From assembly GCA_946479905.1 (NCBI GenBank), contig CAMLIA010000181.1, forward strand, positions 1-8,497: DNA of 8,497 nt, read 5' to 3'. Position numbers and translations under genes: made by a program. Below are positions 5,388 to 8,497 of this stretch, one piece after another. How positions within the stretch are numbered: the stretch's first letter is position 1; each line of letters starts with the position of its first letter. Origin of the DNA: an uncultured Frankiales bacterium (GTDB lineage Bacteria; Actinomycetota; Actinomycetes; Mycobacteriales; SCTD01). The notes below the pieces were generated by a model that saw nothing but the letters and a program-made list of their open reading frames with translations, did no database searches and was not told where the DNA came from.

Positions 5388-7062
5388 CCCCGCGTTCTCC
5401 GTCCTCAGCCGCGACGCCGAGCTCGCCGCGGCCGCGACCGAGGAGCTCGACGTGCTCGTCGTCGGGATGGGCGCGACCGGCGCGGGCGTGGCGCTCGACG
5501 CGGCCAGCCGCGGGCTGCGGGTCGCGGTGCTCGACAAGGGCGACCTGGCCAGCGGCACGAGCAGCAAGAGCAGCAAGCTGGTGCACGGCGGGTTGCGCTA
5601 CCTGGAGAACTACGAGTTCGGCCTGGTCCGCGAGGGGGTCGTCGAGCGACAGCTGCTCATGAAGCTGGCGCCGCACCTCGTGCGGCCGATGGACTTCCTC
5701 TACCCGGTCTGGCCGGACACCCAGAAGCGCCGGTTGCTGGGGCTGGGCCTCACGACGTACGACGTCTTCGCCCTGGCCTCGCTCGCGGGACGCGGCGGCG
5801 CCACCCGCCGGCACGAGAAGGTGAGCGCCGCCGAGGCGATCGCGCTCGCGCCGGCGCTGGAGGACAGCGGGCTGGCCTACAGCTACCTCTACGGCGACTG
5901 CGCGACCGATGACGCACGGCTGGTGCTCGCGGTGGTGCAGGCGGCCCGGCGCTACGGCGCCCTGACGGTCACCCACGCCGAGGTCACCGGGCTCACGACG
6001 ACCGACGGCAGGGTGTCCGGAGCCTCCGTGCTGGACCGGTTCAGCGGCGAGACCGTGCAGATCCGGGCCCGGCACGTCGTCAACGCCACCGGCGTGTGGG
6101 TGGACCAGCTGCAGGGCTTCGAGCAGCCCGGTCGGCAGCCGGTCGTGCAGCCGAGCAAGGGCGTGCACGTCGTCGTCCCGCGGGAGCGGCTGCCGCTGCT
6201 GCAGGCGAGCGTGCTGCTGCCGTCCAAGCAGGGGGACGGCCGATCGATGTTCGCGATCCCGTGGGGTCGCCAGACCATCCTGGGCACGACCGACACCCCG
6301 TACGACGGCCACCTCGACGGGCTCAGCCTGACGCAGGAGGACCTGGACTACGTGCTGGCCAGCGGGAACGCGGTCTTCAAGCGCGACCTGGTGCAGGACG
6401 ACGTGCTCGGCGCCTGGGCGGGGGTCCGGCCGCTGCTGCGGCAGGAGGGCACCGGCAGCATGAGCGACATCAGCCGCCGGCACACCCTCGTCGAGGGGCA
6501 GGGCGGCCTGCTCACCATCACCGGCGGCAAGCTGACGACCTACCGTCGGATGGCCAAGGACGTCGTCGACCGGATCGTGGACCGGGACGGCACGAAGGCG
6601 CGCTGCCGCACCGACGAGATCAGCATCTCGGGCACCCGCCCGATGGCGGAGCTGCTGGCGGAGATGCGCGGGCTGGCGCGGGGCCTGGGGCTCGGTGAGG
6701 ACGTGGCGGAGTCGCTGGTGCGCCAGTGCGGCGAGACCGCGGCCCACGTGCTGAGCCTGGTGCAGGCCGACCCGGCCCTCGGCGCGCCGCTGTCCCCGCA
6801 CGCACCGCACATCGCCGCCGAGGTCGTGCACGCCGCCAGGTCGGAGGGCGCGGCGTCGGTCGACGACGTCTTCAGCCGCCGGATGCGGTTGTCGCTGCGG
6901 GCCAAGGACGCGGCCCTGCCCGCCGCGCCGCTGGCGGCCCAGCTGCTGGCGAGGGAGCTGCGGCGGGACGCGAGCTGGGCGGAGCGCCAGGTCGAGGCCT
7001 ACGCGGACGCCGTACGGCTCGAACGCGGGGTCCTCGGGCTCGAGCTGGCCCGCGCCGGCTGA
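5380..7062 (+). CDS. glpD: FAD-dependent glycerol-3-phosphate dehydrogenase
   Basis: A 560-residue flavoprotein that oxidises sn-glycerol 3-phosphate to dihydroxyacetone phosphate and feeds electrons to the membrane quinone pool. It acts at the inner face of the cytoplasmic membrane without a clear transmembrane segment. The N-terminal dinucleotide fold has VLVVGMGATGAGVALDAASR (Gly29, Gly31, Gly34). Next comes the GlpD hallmark SGTSSKSSKLVHGGLRYLEN (58-77), then VVNATGVWVD (233-242), AIPWGRQTILGTTDTPY (292-308), GAWAGVRPLL (344-353) and ITGGKLTTYRRMA (380-392). The C-terminal ~150 residues form the usual GlpD helical domain. Length is typical. ATG 5380 overlaps the exonuclease stop (ATGAGTAA); an in-frame TTG at 5371 is less likely. 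Its position after a DNA exonuclease, not with glpF or glpK, is unusual and suggests translational coupling or its own promoter (5364-5377). The stop is one base from the convergent helicase stop. Confidence 0.96.
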   Translation: MSNPAFSVLSRDAELAAAATEELDVLVVGMGATGAGVALDAASRGLRVAVLDKGDLASGTSSKSSKLVHGGLRYLENYEFGLVREGVVERQLLMKLAPHLVRPMDFLYPVWPDTQKRRLLGLGLTTYDVFALASLAGRGGATRRHEKVSAAEAIALAPALEDSGLAYSYLYGDCATDDARLVLAVVQAARRYGALTVTHAEVTGLTTTDGRVSGASVLDRFSGETVQIRARHVVNATGVWVDQLQGFEQPGRQPVVQPSKGVHVVVPRERLPLLQASVLLPSKQGDGRSMFAIPWGRQTILGTTDTPYDGHLDGLSLTQEDLDYVLASGNAVFKRDLVQDDVLGAWAGVRPLLRQEGTGSMSDISRRHTLVEGQGGLLTITGGKLTTYRRMAKDVVDRIVDRDGTKARCRTDEISISGTRPMAELLAEMRGLARGLGLGEDVAESLVRQCGETAAHVLSLVQADPALGAPLSPHAPHIAAEVVHAARSEGAASVDDVFSRRMRLSLRAKDAALPAAPLAAQLLARELRRDASWAERQVEAYADAVRLERGVLGLELARAG

Positions 7063-7063
7063 C

Positions 7064-8497
7064 TCACCAGGCCACGACACCACGACGGACCGCGTCGACG
7101 GCCGCCCGGGCGGTCGAGCGCACCGGCTCCTCCGCGATCAGGGCGATCTGGCTGAGCAGGTCGACGAGCTGCTTGCAGGAGCGGACGAAGTCGCCGGCGG
7201 TGAGGTCAGGGTCGTCGCGCATCACCAGCTCGAGGTCCGCCCCGGACGCCCACCGCCAGACCGCCCAGCAGAACCCCGGCCCGGGCTCGCGGAGGAACGC
7301 GAGGCCGTGCGCCGCCTCGACGTCGCGCAGCCGCGACCAGGCACCGGCCAGCTGGTCCAGCCCGTACCGGATCGCGCCACCCGGCACGTGGCCGACCGGC
7401 TCGTCGGGCTTGCGGCTCTCGTACACCAGGGCCGACACCACGGCTGCCAGCTCGGCCGCGGACAGCCCGTCCCAGGCGCCGTCGCGCAGCGACTCGACCA
7501 CGAGCAGGTCGGCGTCGTTGTAGACCCGCGCCAGCCGGCGGCCGCTGTCGGTGACGACCTCGCCGTGCAGGTAGTCGAGCTCCTCCAGCACGGCGCAGAC
7601 CCGGTCGAAGGTGCGGGCGATGGAGTGCGTCTTGCCCTCGACCCGCTTCTCGAGGGCATCGGTGTCGTGCCGCAGCCGGGTCCAGCGCTCCGCCCACCGC
7701 AGGTGCTGCTCGCGCTCGTCGCACCCGTGCACCGGGTGCTGCCGCAGCTGCTGGCGCAGCGAACCCAGCTCGGCGTCGTCCGCGGCCGACGAGCGGGACC
7801 GGCGCGGCCGCTCCGGGTGCAGCCCGAGGGCCCGGATCGAGGCGGCCAGGTCCCGGCGCGACTGCGGGCTGCGGTGGTTGAACGACTTGGGAACCCGGAC
7901 CCGGCCCAGCGCCTCCACGGGCACCGGGAAGTCCGCCTCCGACAGCCGCCCGGCCCAGCGGTCCTCCGTCACGACGAGCGGGTGGGCCTGCCCGTCCTGG
8001 CCGACTCCGGGGTCGAGGACGACCGCGAGGCCCGAGCGCCGCCCCTGCGGCACCGCGATCACGTCGCCGACCTTGAGGGTGAGCAGCGCGGCAGCCGCCT
8101 GCGCGCGCCGCTGGGACGAGCCCTCGCGCGCCAGCTCGGACTCGCGCCGCTTGACGGCCTGCCGCAGCCGGTCGTACTCCTGCACGTCCCCGAGGTGGCA
8201 GGTCATGCCCTCCCGGTAGCCCTCCAGGGCCTCGAGGTTGCGAGCCACCTGCCGGGCCAGGCCGACGACGGACGCATCGGCCTGGAACTGGGCGAAGGAG
8301 CTCTCGAGCAGCACCCGGGCGGACTCGCGCCCGACGCTGCCGACGAGGTTGGCCGCCATGTTGTACGACGGGCGGAACGACGACTTCAGGGGATAGGTGC
8401 GGGTCGAGGCCAGCCCGGCGACGTGCCGCGGGTCCAGGCCCGGCTGCCACAGCACGACGGCGTGGCCCTCGACGTCGATGCCGCGCCGGCCGGCCCG
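7064..8497 (-). CDS. helY: Ski2/Mtr4-like DEAD/DEAH-box RNA helicase (HelY), C-terminal part
   Basis: The C-terminal 477 residues of a superfamily 2 helicase; the frame is open to the right edge, so the start and most of both RecA-like domains are outside. The first visible residues, RAGRRGIDVEGHAVVLW, are helicase motif VI with its arginine finger. They are followed by TYPLKSSFRPSYNMAANLV, the typical continuation in Ski2-like enzymes. A basic, variable middle (about 210-260, PERPRRSRSS) precedes the DSHCT domain (about 300-470), recognisable by VLEELDYLHG, then DGLSAAELAAVVSALVYESR and a helical end. HelY proteins are about 900 residues, so roughly half is present. The role is presumed ATP-driven RNA or nucleic-acid unwinding in the cytoplasm. 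In M. tuberculosis helY (Rv2092c) lies close to the 5'-3' exonuclease Rv2090, from memory, which supports the name. A GTG at 8455 is internal, not the start. Confidence 0.93.
   Translation of the reverse strand, partial: RAGRRGIDVEGHAVVLWQPGLDPRHVAGLASTRTYPLKSSFRPSYNMAANLVGSVGRESARVLLESSFAQFQADASVVGLARQVARNLEALEGYREGMTCHLGDVQEYDRLRQAVKRRESELAREGSSQRRAQAAAALLTLKVGDVIAVPQGRRSGLAVVLDPGVGQDGQAHPLVVTEDRWAGRLSEADFPVPVEALGRVRVPKSFNHRSPQSRRDLAASIRALGLHPERPRRSRSSAADDAELGSLRQQLRQHPVHGCDEREQHLRWAERWTRLRHDTDALEKRVEGKTHSIARTFDRVCAVLEELDYLHGEVVTDSGRRLARVYNDADLLVVESLRDGAWDGLSAAELAAVVSALVYESRKPDEPVGHVPGGAIRYGLDQLAGAWSRLRDVEAAHGLAFLREPGPGFCWAVWRWASGADLELVMRDDPDLTAGDFVRSCKQLVDLLSQIALIAEEPVRSTARAAVDAVRRGVVAW

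Noticed and set aside
3290..5576. Two long antisense frames across the XRE gene and exonuclease
   Set aside because: They are Arg/Pro/Ser-rich low-complexity translations typical of shadows opposite GC-rich genes, with no recognisable domains.
5374..7083. 569-residue antisense frame opposite glpD
   Set aside because: It mirrors glpD almost exactly, is rich in Arg, Gln, Val and His, has no motif, and the plus strand is an unmistakable GlpD.

Overview
The window is very GC-rich, with nearly every codon of most genes ending in G or C. Its genes are compact and often abut or overlap. Together with an F420-dependent enzyme and a HelY-type helicase near a stand-alone 5'-3' exonuclease, this points to a high-GC actinobacterium. 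The genus cannot be named from the sequence. Both ends cut through genes: an aldehyde dehydrogenase on the left lacks its N-terminus, and a Ski2-like helicase on the right is visible only from motif VI onward.

Left block (1-3279), mainly small-molecule metabolism. An aldehyde dehydrogenase (+) is followed 18 nt later by a small flavin/F420 split-barrel oxidoreductase resembling mycobacterial F420-dependent biliverdin reductase (+). Converging on them is an operon read leftward: an acyl-CoA dehydrogenase whose stop codon overlaps the start of an Lrp/AsnC regulator. An Lrp-type regulator beside an aldehyde dehydrogenase and an acyl-CoA dehydrogenase suggests amino-acid breakdown, possibly lysine or branched-chain amino acids. 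The substrate is inferred, not proven.

Middle block (3280-4462), the accessory-looking part. A roughly 320-bp divergent intergenic region holds a large imperfect palindrome (3381-3490) built from two inverted copies of a 9-9-9 dyad, ATTCTGCTC-N9-GAGCAGAAT. Next to it is an orphan XRE-type helix-turn-helix protein whose C-terminal region I do not recognise. Its codon use is visibly more relaxed than that of its neighbours. This pairing is the least explained part of the window.

Right block (4476-8497), core functions. A stand-alone 5'-3' exonuclease (PolI N-terminal-domain/FEN family) overlaps the start of an FAD-dependent glycerol-3-phosphate dehydrogenase (GlpD). GlpD converges, with one base between stop codons, on the C-terminal part of a HelY/Mtr4-like helicase. 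From memory, an exonuclease close to HelY is also found in Mycobacterium tuberculosis (Rv2090, Rv2092c); here glpD lies between them. No tRNA, rRNA, CRISPR array or insertion-sequence transposase was seen.
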